Assembly: GCF_902499335.1 (NCBI RefSeq)
Contig: NZ_CABVQK010000028.1
Location: 1 to 43,594, forward strand
Direction: 5' to 3'
Source: Burkholderia lata
GTDB taxonomy: Bacteria > Pseudomonadota > Gammaproteobacteria > Burkholderiales > Burkholderiaceae
Length of the DNA: 43,594 nt
Part shown: piece after piece, positions 1-7,967 of the stretch
Layout: each line of letters opens with the position of its first letter
Position numbering within the stretch: the stretch's first letter is position 1
Translations under genes and position numbers: made by a program
The notes under the pieces: generated by a model
Databases searched by the model: none
Told to the model about the DNA's origin: nothing
What the model saw: the letters and a program-made list of their open reading frames with translations, nothing else

Positions 1-1
1 T

Positions 2-907
2 GCCGGCATTATCGCTGGCTCAGGCCCCGGCCGTTCCACTTATCTGGCTGTCCGATTTTGCGAGGCCACCTCTTTCTACGACCAGCCTATCATCCTGAAC
101 GAGCGGCAGGCAGGCGCAGCAATTGAGGGCGTCGTCCGGCAAAGCGCGACGAAGGACATTGCACAACTTGCAGTCGACACCCATGGATATACCGACTTCG
201 CAATGGGCATTTCCCGGGCGCTTGGCTTCGATTTGCGCCCTCGACTGTCACACCTTCGCGACCGCCGCCTCCACGTGCCTCGCTGTCAGACGATACCGGC
301 GTGGCTTGTAGGAATCACGGATCGAGACGTTCGGCTTGGGCTCATAGTTGACGTGTGGGACGAGTTCGTAAGGGTCGCGGCCTCTATCCGCTCAGGCCAA
401 TGTACAGCCGTCGAGGCGATTGCCAGATTCGGCTCGGCTGCCCGAGGGCAGGCTGTGTACGATGGCGGCGTTCAGATCGGCCGCTTGTTCAGAAGCATCT
501 TTTTGATCGACTACTTCACCAACACTGCATTCCGGTCAGAGTTGCAACACGCGCTAAATCGAGGGGAGGCGGTGCATACCGTTCAGCGCGCAATCCATAT
601 CGGTCGTATTCCCGTGGAGCTTGCGCGGCGCCAAGAATCGCTCGCCGCCGTGTCGTCAGCGTTGACCCTGCTCTCGAACATCTTGATGGCGTGGAACACC
701 ACCCACATGCAACGAGCCCTCGAGAATATCGAAGCTGATCGAGATCAACCGATCGAAGCGGACCAGCTGCGGCGAATCGCTCCCACTCATATGGAAGGTA
801 TCAATTTGCGCGGCACCTTCAATTTCCCAGTGGCGCTCTATGCGAAGCGGATCCTGCCGAGTACCGCGGCCGACAACGCCATCGCATCAACCAGTCAGCG
901 AGCCTAA
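2..907 (+). CDS. Tn3-family transposase TnpA, C-terminal part (runs in from before the window)
   Basis: The reading frame is open from base 2 and ends at a TAA at 905-907, leaving about 301 residues; the start lies outside the window. Tn3-type DDE transposases are near 1000 residues, so this is the C-terminal third. Family hallmarks are visible: a segment DTHGYTDF followed by LGFDLRPRLSHLRDRRLHVP, then LTLLSNILMAWNTTHMQ, and near the end RIAPTHMEGINLRGTF, which is the characteristic Tn3 C-terminal motif with its late part of the catalytic domain. The enzyme catalyses replicative transposition. No convincing 38-bp Tn3 terminal repeat (GGGG...TAAG type) was found in the 470 bases downstream, so the element's right end is missing, diverged or further away. 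Whether the upstream part is intact cannot be seen. The family call is secure. Confidence 0.9.
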   Translation, partial: AGIIAGSGPGRSTYLAVRFCEATSFYDQPIILNERQAGAAIEGVVRQSATKDIAQLAVDTHGYTDFAMGISRALGFDLRPRLSHLRDRRLHVPRCQTIPAWLVGITDRDVRLGLIVDVWDEFVRVAASIRSGQCTAVEAIARFGSAARGQAVYDGGVQIGRLFRSIFLIDYFTNTAFRSELQHALNRGEAVHTVQRAIHIGRIPVELARRQESLAAVSSALTLLSNILMAWNTTHMQRALENIEADRDQPIEADQLRRIAPTHMEGINLRGTFNFPVALYAKRILPSTAADNAIASTSQRA

Positions 908-1376
908 CAAGAAGGCCTGTCGAGCTGGCGGTGGTGGAATTTCGGGCCGACACAACCTGCCGACAAAGACCAACGACCTTCAAGCGAAGGGTAGACAGTA
1001 TCGCTTTGATTTATATAGGTATTTATTTGGGGCCGCAAGGCAACGCCTTATTGGGCCTAACGGCCGCTGACCGGAAAAACGCGCGAAAATCAAAGGCACC
1101 CCTGCTTGGGGCGAGCGGTGACACCTTCCGCCGGCGATCCGGCAGACGGCCCCGAGCCCGGTTGATGGGCTCGCGCCGGTATGGCGAATGCACCTTGAAG
1201 ACGTCGGCGTCGTTCGGATGCCCGGCCACATGACATCGCTCGACTATCAGAGTTCGCAGTTGCCGGACGTCGGGGATTGCTTTGTACTGGCGATGCTTCG
1301 CGCCGCCGTGCAGGAGCGAACGCATTCCCGGGATGGATTACCCGCCTTCATTTCGATCGAGCCGAGGAGGCTTTGG
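908..1376. other. Intergenic stretch with no recognised gene
   Basis: Between the transposon fragment and the antiporter gene I see no convincing coding region; the open frames here lack family resemblance and ribosome binding sites. A short AT-rich patch at about 1005-1027 and small GC-rich inverted repeats around 1155-1173 are present. I looked for a Tn3 terminal inverted repeat and found none that I would defend. The upstream in-frame extension of the antiporter from 1188 is judged to be noncoding because the best Shine-Dalgarno sequence sits at 1364-1370. Confidence 0.5.
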
Positions 1377-2609
1377 ATGGTTATGTGGTTAATGCAGTTG
1401 GCCTTGATTCTCACCGCTTGCAGTTGCTTCGGCTGGCTGGCGCAACGGATGGGGCAGGCGAAGGTCGTCGGCGAACTGGCCGCGGGCATCGTACTCGGGC
1501 CCGCCGTACTGGGAGCGCTCGATATGCCTTTCTATCAGGCCATCTTCGGGCCGGCCGCGTCCGTCGGCCTGTCCCATCTCGGCGAGCTCGGCGTGATCGC
1601 GCTGATGTTCCAGATCGGTCTGCACATGAACCTCGGCGAGATGTCGAACCCCGGATCGCTGAATAAGGTGCCGGCCTCCGCCGTGGTCGCGCTGGCCGGC
1701 ATGCTGCTGCCCCTAGTCGGCGGGATGTCGATCGGCTATCTGTCGCACGACGCACTCGCGCCGCACATCGCCGAGTTGCCCTATGTGCTGTTCTGCGGCG
1801 TCGCCCTGTCGGTTTCCGCACTGCCGGTGATGGCCAGGATCGTCGTGGACATGGATCTCGTCGACGTGCCGCCCTCGATGCTCGCGCTGTCCGCCGCGAT
1901 GCTGACCGATCTGGTCGGCTGGGTAATGCTGGCGTTCGTCTCCACGGTGGCGATGGCGGGACCGGATGCGTCCGGGATATGGAAGGTCGTCGCCGGCATT
2001 GCCGTGTTCATGCTGATCTCGAAGATCGTCGTCCGCTTCATTGTGTTGCCGTTGGCAGCCGATGCCGTGAAGAATGCGTCGTCGGCGAAGTTGCTGAGTG
2101 TGGTCGTTCCGTATGTGTTGCTGTCGGCATGGGCCACCACGGAGATCGGCACCCATTCGGCGTTCGGCGCGCTGCTGGCCGCGGTGATGCTGCGCGATGT
2201 GCCGGGCCTTCAAGAGCAGTGGGAATTGAAGATGGAAGGCTTTGTAAACACGGTGCTGTTGCCGGTGTTCTTCGTCTATTCCGGGCTGTCCGTGACCTTC
2301 GAGAATTTTGACGGATCGTCGCTGTGGCTGTGGTTCCTGCCGTTCCTCTGCGTTGCGTTCGTCGGCAAGTTCGGTGGCGCTTACCTCGGCGCAAGAGTGT
2401 GCGGCCTGACCCGGCGAGACGCCGCGCTGGTCGGCTCGCTGATGAACACGCGCGGGCTCGTGGAACTGGTGGTTCTGGCCGCCGGCCTGCAGATCCACGC
2501 GTTGTCGCGGAGCTCGTATGCGGTTCTGCTGCTGGTTGCGCTGGGCACGACCGCCATGACGTCGCCCTTCATCAGATTGTGGCGGCGCGGCGCGTTGCGC
2601 CCGGCCTGA
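1377..2609 (+). CDS. Kef/NhaP-type cation:proton antiporter (CPA2-like membrane protein)
   Basis: A 410-residue polytopic membrane protein. The ATG at 1377 is preceded by GAGGAGG at 1364-1370, six bases away, so it is preferred over upstream in-frame starts. The sequence has about a dozen hydrophobic segments and the sodium/hydrogen-exchanger fold signatures: an early VVGELAAGIVLGPAVLG (typical of KefB/KefC/NhaP proteins), LGVIALMFQIGLHMNL, then ALSAAMLTDLVGW, and a late MNTRGLVELVVL, which is the NxRGLxELVVL motif of CPA2 proteins. No C-terminal RCK/TrkA-N domain is present, so it is not a complete KefC. It is followed 49 bases later by the transferase gene in the same direction. Antiporters of this type occur in antibiotic clusters, where roles in export or self-protection are proposed; that role is inference here. 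The family call is strong, the substrate unknown. Confidence 0.85.
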   Translation: MVMWLMQLALILTACSCFGWLAQRMGQAKVVGELAAGIVLGPAVLGALDMPFYQAIFGPAASVGLSHLGELGVIALMFQIGLHMNLGEMSNPGSLNKVPASAVVALAGMLLPLVGGMSIGYLSHDALAPHIAELPYVLFCGVALSVSALPVMARIVVDMDLVDVPPSMLALSAAMLTDLVGWVMLAFVSTVAMAGPDASGIWKVVAGIAVFMLISKIVVRFIVLPLAADAVKNASSAKLLSVVVPYVLLSAWATTEIGTHSAFGALLAAVMLRDVPGLQEQWELKMEGFVNTVLLPVFFVYSGLSVTFENFDGSSLWLWFLPFLCVAFVGKFGGAYLGARVCGLTRRDAALVGSLMNTRGLVELVVLAAGLQIHALSRSSYAVLLLVALGTTAMTSPFIRLWRRGALRPA

Positions 2610-2658
2610 CGCGCTTACACCCGGTTCCATCGGTCCGCAACCTCACCCGTTTCCCGAC

Positions 2659-3510
2659 ATGCATCGAAGATCAATCGTTGCCCACGACGGGCGAGAACTG
2701 AATGCGTTCATTTCCGTCGACCATCCCGGCGCGCCGGATGTCGTGGTCGTACTGCCGTTTGGCGCAAGGCAGGCGATGCTGGAGCGATGCTACGCCGCGC
2801 TCCGGCCGCATTTCAACGTCGTGACGTGGGAGTCGCGCTTCGTGCTGGACATCGAGCGGGATGCGCACACGGATGGATTTGCCGCGCACACGCATGCGAG
2901 CGATCTGGCCAGCGTGATCCGCGGCGCGCGACCGGGCGGCAGATCGGGGCCCGTCGACGTGATCGCCTATTGTTCGGGCGCGGGTGTCGCGATGTTGGCG
3001 GGGCTTCGCCATCCCGAGACCATCGCGCGCATGGTGCTGGTCAGCGGCGAATATCTGTTGCCGGCGGCGGTATCCGCGCCGACCGACGTTCAGCGGCAAA
3101 TGGACATCCTGTTGTCGCTGGCGGCGCGCAGTCCCAAACTCGCCGGTTCGGTCCAGGAGAAAATCTCGGCGGCACAGTTGAGGAACCAGAACGAGTTCCA
3201 GGCGTTCCTATCCGAGCCGTTTTCATCCGGCCCGCATCTGCACAGGTACGGCATCAATTACCTTGCGTATCGTGACGTCGACCTGGTCGAGGTCGCGAAG
3301 AAAATCGAGCACCACGCCTTGTCGATCGTTGCGACGGAGGACAGGCATGTCGATCCGGCGGGGTCGCTTGCGATCGGCGAATGCTTGCGCCATAGCGCCG
3401 GCAGCGTGGCCATTTCGGGCGATCACTACGCGCTGTGCCGCGGCAATGCCGATGTCGTGAAGCATATCGTCGACTTTCTCGTCGCACATGAGGTCGACGC
3501 GTCGATGTGA
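2659..3510 (+). CDS. Alpha/beta-hydrolase-fold aminoacyl transferase with Cys nucleophile (CmaE/SyrC-like)
   Basis: 283 residues, ATG at 2659. The nucleophile elbow reads VIAYCSGAGVAML, aligning Cys105 where most alpha/beta hydrolases have Ser (G-H-S-L-G-G type). A second catalytic pair is plausible in ATEDRHVD (Asp) and SGDHYAL (His) near the C terminus. From memory, CmaE of coronamic acid biosynthesis uses Cys105 to shuttle a chlorinated aminoacyl group between two carrier proteins, and SyrC does the same for chlorothreonine; both partner SyrB2-type halogenases. Here the halogenase cassette lies at the other end of the cluster (32.0-34.8 kb). The likely job is to move the chlorinated amino acid from the stand-alone carrier protein to the second T domain of the A-T-C-T NRPS. 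No clear ribosome binding site is visible. Alternatives are a dienelactone-hydrolase-like esterase or another acyltransferase. Confidence 0.7.
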   Translation: MHRRSIVAHDGRELNAFISVDHPGAPDVVVVLPFGARQAMLERCYAALRPHFNVVTWESRFVLDIERDAHTDGFAAHTHASDLASVIRGARPGGRSGPVDVIAYCSGAGVAMLAGLRHPETIARMVLVSGEYLLPAAVSAPTDVQRQMDILLSLAARSPKLAGSVQEKISAAQLRNQNEFQAFLSEPFSSGPHLHRYGINYLAYRDVDLVEVAKKIEHHALSIVATEDRHVDPAGSLAIGECLRHSAGSVAISGDHYALCRGNADVVKHIVDFLVAHEVDASM

Positions 3511-3538
3511 CTGCTTCGACTTCATGCGCGCCGCTTCG

Positions 3539-4243
3539 TCAGAGCATGCCCATCAGCGCGGCTTTGGCGACCGCATGGACCTTGTTGGCCGTGCCCAGCT
3601 TGGACACGATATTCTTGACGTGGAAATTAACGGTGCTTTCCGAAATGCTGAGAATGAGCGAGATCTCGTAGGCTGTCTTTCCGTCGGCAGTCCACTTCAG
3701 GACATCGGTCTCTCGCTGCGTAAGCGTCGGATCGAATTCGTCGCCGGCCGGAAGAAAAGGCGCCATCGCAAGGTGCGCGGCATGAGCCAGCCAGTGTACG
3801 GTGCTCTGATTGAGGATCTTCTCGGCAGGCTCGATCGGATCGCTGCTTCTGGACAAGGTAAGAATGCCGAGCGTGCCGTCTGCCCCCCTTGATACCGACG
3901 ACCATCCGTGAGCGATGCCGAACGACAGCGCTTCGTCCCAGAACCGACTCCTCGACGCACCGTGCTGGGCGGACCACACCACCGGTTCGTCGCTGCAGAT
4001 CGCCGCCTTGAAAACCGGGTCGATATTGATGAATTGCGCGTCTATATAGCGTTCCCGCCATCGAACCGGGCAGTTCGACACCATGACGATCTGGCGGTTG
4101 CAGATCGGAAAGGGCCGCCTCATCGCGTATGTCGCATACTCGAGGCCCAATGTCGAAGCCGCATGCGTCAAGACAGAATTGATGTGATCCGGATTTTCAC
4201 TAGCGGAAAATTCATTCAGCCAAAATTTAATCAAAGCGTGCAT
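3539..4243 (-). CDS. LuxR-type acyl-homoserine-lactone receptor and transcription regulator
   Basis: 234 residues, the normal LuxR length. The N-terminal autoinducer-binding domain keeps the conserved set corresponding to TraR W57, Y61, D70, P71, W85 and G113: W62, Y66, D75, P76, W90 and G113 here. The C-terminal helix-turn-helix is typical GerE/LuxR (LTQRETDVLKWTADGKTAYE, then SESTVNFHVKNIVSKL). The ATG at 4243 follows AGGA with 8-base spacing on the minus strand. The gene converges with the transferase gene (28-base gap) and its upstream region is shared with the dioxygenase gene. Bactobolin synthesis in B. thailandensis is under acyl-HSL control, so this is the likely pathway activator. 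No luxI homologue is encoded in the window, so it is either a solo receptor or uses a synthase elsewhere. The family call is firm; its targets are inferred. Confidence 0.93.
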   Translation of the reverse strand: MHALIKFWLNEFSASENPDHINSVLTHAASTLGLEYATYAMRRPFPICNRQIVMVSNCPVRWRERYIDAQFINIDPVFKAAICSDEPVVWSAQHGASRSRFWDEALSFGIAHGWSSVSRGADGTLGILTLSRSSDPIEPAEKILNQSTVHWLAHAAHLAMAPFLPAGDEFDPTLTQRETDVLKWTADGKTAYEISLILSISESTVNFHVKNIVSKLGTANKVHAVAKAALMGML

Positions 4244-4905
4244 GTCTGCATCCTCGCAAGCTCTCCCGGCGAACCGCTTCTATCTTCAATAGAGAAGCTG
4301 ATTTCCCACGCTCCTGGGTAAGCATCAATAGCCACTCGCCCGATTATTGCGGTCGCGCTTGAAATCACCCTTGAAAGCAACCCATCCAACTGGGTTCGAT
4401 GATTCACGTCCCCTCCTATTCAACGAGAATTAGATTTTTTCTTCACCCAGAATTTAACGATTCGCAAGTTTTAAGTATAACCGTTAAATTTGTCAGGAAT
4501 GTAATTATTTAGGCACCCGGATCACTCATCTTCAACATATTTATGCGTAATGCCTGTTTTTGTTTACGCGAATGTATAAAATTAGCCACGACAACACGTT
4601 GTGGATGGTCTGGACGAGCGGGCCGCCGTCTAATTCGCTATGGAATCCTTCTGTTCTTCGCGCCAGGGTCGATCGATCCGAAGCAACGTCCACCGGCGTC
4701 GCCCGATCTGGCTTACCTTAGATGCACGCGCAACGACATGCGGCCTGTGATAGTTCATAGCTAGACATACACCGGAGCGGACGATAATTTTAATCGGCTT
4801 GAACCTCCTTCTTGACGCCCTCGATCAAGCGTGCACGACGTGCCATCCGTCATCATTTTTCAAGCCTACACACCACGCTCATCCAGTATCATCAAAGGAC
4901 TCCAA
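4244..4905. promoter_or_regulatory. AT-rich divergent promoter region between luxR and the dioxygenase gene
   Basis: 662 bases with no supportable gene. The stretch 4420-4560 is clearly more AT-rich than the surrounding cluster and is the likely site of promoters firing left into luxR and right into the dioxygenase gene. Exact -35 and -10 boxes cannot be assigned with confidence. Short open frames here have no family resemblance or ribosome binding site. Confidence 0.5.
4743..4762. promoter_or_regulatory. Weak lux-box-like imperfect dyad upstream of the dioxygenase gene
   Basis: A core CTGTGATAGTTCATAG (4745-4760) pairs CTGTGA against TCATAG with one mismatch in each six-base arm. Length and CTG-type half-site resemble LuxR-family binding sites, and it lies about 145 bases before the dioxygenase start. 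The symmetry is poor for a lux box, so this is a candidate only. Confidence 0.2.
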
Positions 4906-5751
4906 ATGAAACTGCGCAAACTGTCGTCCGCCCTCGGCGCGGAAATCATCGGGATTGATTTCTCGCATCCCCAGTCGCCCCAGGCCCGTGACGACATCGT
5001 CGGGCTTCTGGCGGAACATCAACTGCTGGTCTTTCCCGGACAGCGTCTGTCGTGCGAGCAGCAGATCGCCGCATGCCGGAACTTCGGTGCGCTCGAGCCG
5101 CATCCGATGACGACCAATACCTCCGCGTTTCCGGAAATCACCGTGGTGTCGAACGTGACGGTCGACGGCAAGCCGGTGGGCTATCCGACGCCGCCGTTCG
5201 AGCTGTGGCATTCGGATCTGTGCTATCTCGAGCATCCGGCGAAAATGACGTTCTTCTATGCCGAGTCAGTCCCGGAAGCGCATGGCGACACCTGGTTCGC
5301 CAACATGTTCGATGCCTATGAAACCCTGCCCGACGATCTGAAAACGGCGATCGAAGGCAGGAATGCGATCTTCAGCCTCGACGGCAGCCTGGTGAAGCGG
5401 TGCAGGAAGAAGGGCTTCGACCTCAACATCGCCGAGGAGGATTTCAAGCCGACGGTCTCGCATCCCGCGGTGCGCGCCCATCCGGAAACGCGCAAGCGCT
5501 CGATTTTCGTCAACTGGGCACATACGGATCGAATCGAAGGTTATTCGCCGGAGGAAAGCGACGACATTCTGGACCGCATCTTCACGCACTGTACGAACGA
5601 GGCGTTCATCTACCGGCATCGTTACGCGGCGGCGGATCTCGTGATCTGGGACAACGCGTCGTTGATCCACACGAACTCCCCGACGCCGCCCGTCGGCAAC
5701 CGGATCATGCGGCGCGTGATGGTGACCGGCGCGAAGCCGTTCTATCTATAA
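4906..5751 (+). CDS. TauD/TfdA-family Fe(II)/2-oxoglutarate-dependent dioxygenase
   Basis: 281 residues, the usual length for this family. The start at 4906 is chosen because AAAGGA at 4895-4900 lies just upstream and the protein then begins with the family's MKLRKLSSALGAEIIGIDF segment; a longer in-frame start at 4831 adds unrelated sequence. The metal triad is visible as His102-Ser-Asp104 (FELWHSDLCYL) and His255 (ASLIHTNS), with the 2-oxoglutarate-binding Arg in RIMRRVMV (about 266-270). The enzyme should hydroxylate or desaturate an unactivated C-H bond using O2 and 2-oxoglutarate. The HxD carboxylate is present, so it is a hydroxylase-type centre rather than a halogenase. Within a bactobolin-type pathway it could install the extra ring hydroxyl that neither KR action nor the CmlA-like enzyme explains; that is inference. 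The family call is firm. Confidence 0.9.
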   Translation: MKLRKLSSALGAEIIGIDFSHPQSPQARDDIVGLLAEHQLLVFPGQRLSCEQQIAACRNFGALEPHPMTTNTSAFPEITVVSNVTVDGKPVGYPTPPFELWHSDLCYLEHPAKMTFFYAESVPEAHGDTWFANMFDAYETLPDDLKTAIEGRNAIFSLDGSLVKRCRKKGFDLNIAEEDFKPTVSHPAVRAHPETRKRSIFVNWAHTDRIEGYSPEESDDILDRIFTHCTNEAFIYRHRYAAADLVIWDNASLIHTNSPTPPVGNRIMRRVMVTGAKPFYL

Positions 5752-5758
5752 ACCCCCC

Positions 5759-5794
5759 AGCAGCCGGGATTCGACGATGTCGATCCCGGCTGCT
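5759..5794. terminator. Bidirectional terminator hairpin between convergent genes
   Basis: A perfect 12-bp inverted repeat (AGCAGCCGGGAT at 5759-5770, complement at 5783-5794) with a 12-base loop sits 7 bases after the dioxygenase stop and before the end of the convergent MFS gene. There is no strong T-tract, but position and stem strength fit termination in both directions. Confidence 0.7.
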
Positions 5795-5842
5795 GCCGCA
5801 TCGCCCCGCTTCCGCCGCACGGCGAAACAGCAGGCAGGTTCC

Positions 5843-7069
5843 TTACTCGGACCCCGCGGGCGACTGCGTCCCCTCCAGGCCGGCGCCGGCCTCCCCGGGC
5901 AGCATGCAGCAGATTGCCGCGCCGACCAGCGCAGCCGCCATGATCAGGCTGCCCAGTGCATACCCCGACTGCCACTGCATCGCTGTCGCGAGCGTCGCCA
6001 TGCCGGCGGCGATCACGAATTGCTGGAACCCGCAGATCGACGACGCCTCGTTCGACGTCGACCGGAACTGGTACAGCGCGGCGGAGAAGCACGGCGCGAT
6101 CAGCATGCCGGTTCCCAGCTCCACCAGCGCAAACGCGGCGACCACCCGTGCCACGGCATCGGGTACCGTCGAGAAATACATGACGCCCGCACCGCCGATC
6201 GCGCAGCAAACGCAGGCCAGCCCCGTCAAGCCGGGCAGACCGATCCGTTTGCTGAGCCGGGGCGCCAGCAGCGCGCCGACGATTTCGGCCAGCGCGCACG
6301 AGACAAGCGCCGCCGAAAATGCGTTCTGCGTGACCGCGTGCTGGACCAGCAGGATCCCGGGCAGGAACGAGACGAAGCAGAAATTGATCGTCGTTCCGAT
6401 CGAACACAGCACCGCGTATCGCCAGAATCGAGAGGAACCGATGATCGCGAGATAGGCCGTCCTGCCCGGCGTCGGCTCGGCTGGCGCGCGCGCATCGAAA
6501 CGGCCCGTCGGCTGCACGCAGAACAGCAGGAGCGTGGCCAGCGACAGGCCGAGCAGCAGCAGGAACACGCTTCGCCACGAACCGGAGAACTGCAGGACCT
6601 GCGACCCGACCACCGGCGCGATCAGCGGCGAGATCATCGAGCAGACCGTCAGTGCCGTCACGCCACGCATGCTTTGTTGACTGTCCTGCGCGTTGTCGGT
6701 GATTGCCGCATACGACAAGGCCACGCAAACCGCCGTGGCGATGCCCTGGATGGCGCGGCACACAATGAACACGCGGATCTCCGACGTCAGTGCGCAACCG
6801 GCCGTCGCGACGACGAAAGCAATCAGCGCGATCAGGATCGCCCGCCCTCGCCCGACACGGCGCGCAAGCTCGCCGACCGCAAACTGCGACATGCCAAGAC
6901 AGACGACGAACGCGCTGAGCGTCAGCTGGATCTCGCTGGCGGTGGCGCGCATCCCTGCCTGGAGGCTCTTCAGCGCGGGCAAGTACATGTCCATCGACAG
7001 CTGGCCGAGTGCCGCAATCGGGATCAGGATCAATACCAGCGCTTGATTGTGCTTCAGGTTCGTGCTCAT
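5843..7069 (-). CDS. Bcr/CflA-type MFS drug efflux transporter
   Basis: 408 residues with about twelve hydrophobic helices. The N terminus carries the Bcr/CflA signature IAALGQLSMDMYLPALKSLQ, then the loop 2-3 motif VGELARRVGRGRAI and helix 4 with CRAIQGIATAVCVALSYAAI. This subfamily includes bicyclomycin- and chloramphenicol-type exporters working by proton antiport. It is the last gene of the long minus-strand operon, 52 bases after the thioesterase, and ends at the bidirectional hairpin. The ribosome binding site is weak. The likely role is export of the cluster product and self-resistance at the inner membrane; the substrate is inferred from context only. Confidence 0.9.
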   Translation of the reverse strand: MSTNLKHNQALVLILIPIAALGQLSMDMYLPALKSLQAGMRATASEIQLTLSAFVVCLGMSQFAVGELARRVGRGRAILIALIAFVVATAGCALTSEIRVFIVCRAIQGIATAVCVALSYAAITDNAQDSQQSMRGVTALTVCSMISPLIAPVVGSQVLQFSGSWRSVFLLLLGLSLATLLLFCVQPTGRFDARAPAEPTPGRTAYLAIIGSSRFWRYAVLCSIGTTINFCFVSFLPGILLVQHAVTQNAFSAALVSCALAEIVGALLAPRLSKRIGLPGLTGLACVCCAIGGAGVMYFSTVPDAVARVVAAFALVELGTGMLIAPCFSAALYQFRSTSNEASSICGFQQFVIAAGMATLATAMQWQSGYALGSLIMAAALVGAAICCMLPGEAGAGLEGTQSPAGSE

Positions 7070-7121
7070 GAATTTTTCGCGGGATTCGGCAATGCGGATC
7101 GCGGCGTGGCCGCGCGTCGAA

Positions 7122-7967
7122 TCAGCAGGCTGAAGCCGTGTCGCCCTCCAGAGTCAGGCGCAGCATCGCGCCCGCGTTCGACGTGATGAAGAAATGGTCG
7201 CCGTCGAAGTCATGGAACCTGCACTCGCCGGTGGTCAACGACGCCCAGGCGCGCACGCCCTGCTCCGATATGCCGGGATCGGCGCGCCCATTGCAGACGA
7301 GAATCGGGCAGCGCAGCAGCGGCCGGTCGGGATTGAAGCGATAGGACTCGAACAGCCTGAAGTCGCAGCGCAGGATATCCATGAAATAGCGCAGCAACTC
7401 GGGGTTGCTGGTCAGGTCCCGCGGCATGCCATTCAGCGCGAGCACTTCCGCGCCGAACGCGTCGTCGTCCAGATGCGCGATCCGCCGTTCGTCGGCGATC
7501 ACCCTCGGGGCGGATAACCCCGAGGCCACGATACGCGCGATCGGCGCGGCGCAGGCTGCGTCGTTGACGCGCATCGCCAGTTCGTAGGCAATCAGCGCGC
7601 CGAAACTGTGGCCGAGCAGAATGCGCGGAGGATCGGGCAACTTCAGGTAGTCGGCAGCGATCTCGTCGAGCAGCGCCGGCAGGTCGGTCGGCAGCGCTTC
7701 ATGCGCACGCGCGCCGCGCCCCGGCAATTGAACCCCAGACAAACCGACGCCGTCCGGCAGATGTTGCTTCCAGCCGAAAAAGCGCTCGATGCTCGCGCCG
7801 GCCCACGGAATGCACAGGACATGGGCGCCGTGCGCGGACGGGCGGACCAGGTTCCTGATCGTACCTCCGATGTCCGGCGCGGTCGGCGGCGACATCTTCC
7901 GAGACAGTGCCGGCACATCACCGTTCGCGTGCGAGAACCGGTCGAGTCTAGGCGCGATGCTGGTCAT
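7122..7967 (-). CDS. Type II thioesterase (stand-alone, GrsT/RifR-like)
   Basis: 281 residues. The alpha/beta-hydrolase signature GHSFGALIAYELA places the nucleophile at Ser121; the early HVLCIPWAGAS and QLPGRGAR motifs are typical of editing thioesterases of NRPS/PKS clusters, and the catalytic His is His258 in FDGDHFF. The start at 7967 has AGGAGAG upstream and overlaps the end of the GNAT gene by 20 bases, showing translational coupling. No megasynthase in the window carries a cis thioesterase domain, so this protein may either clear mis-loaded carrier domains, its usual job, or take part in release. Family call firm, exact role inferred. Confidence 0.92.
   Translation of the reverse strand: MTSIAPRLDRFSHANGDVPALSRKMSPPTAPDIGGTIRNLVRPSAHGAHVLCIPWAGASIERFFGWKQHLPDGVGLSGVQLPGRGARAHEALPTDLPALLDEIAADYLKLPDPPRILLGHSFGALIAYELAMRVNDAACAAPIARIVASGLSAPRVIADERRIAHLDDDAFGAEVLALNGMPRDLTSNPELLRYFMDILRCDFRLFESYRFNPDRPLLRCPILVCNGRADPGISEQGVRAWASLTTGECRFHDFDGDHFFITSNAGAMLRLTLEGDTASAC

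Noticed and set aside
123..738. Open frames overlapping the Tn3 transposase in another frame
   Set aside because: They are shadows of the conserved transposase frame and have no family resemblance.
908..1100. Tn3 terminal inverted repeat downstream of the transposase fragment
   Set aside because: No segment matches the GGGG...TAAG pattern in the right orientation.
1188..1376. N-terminal extension of the antiporter
   Set aside because: It lacks hydrophobic or family sequence, while GAGGAGG sits at ideal distance from the ATG at 1377.
4543..4764. 73-residue open frame in the luxR-dioxygenase spacer
   Set aside because: No ribosome binding site, Cys/Arg-rich composition, and located in the promoter region.
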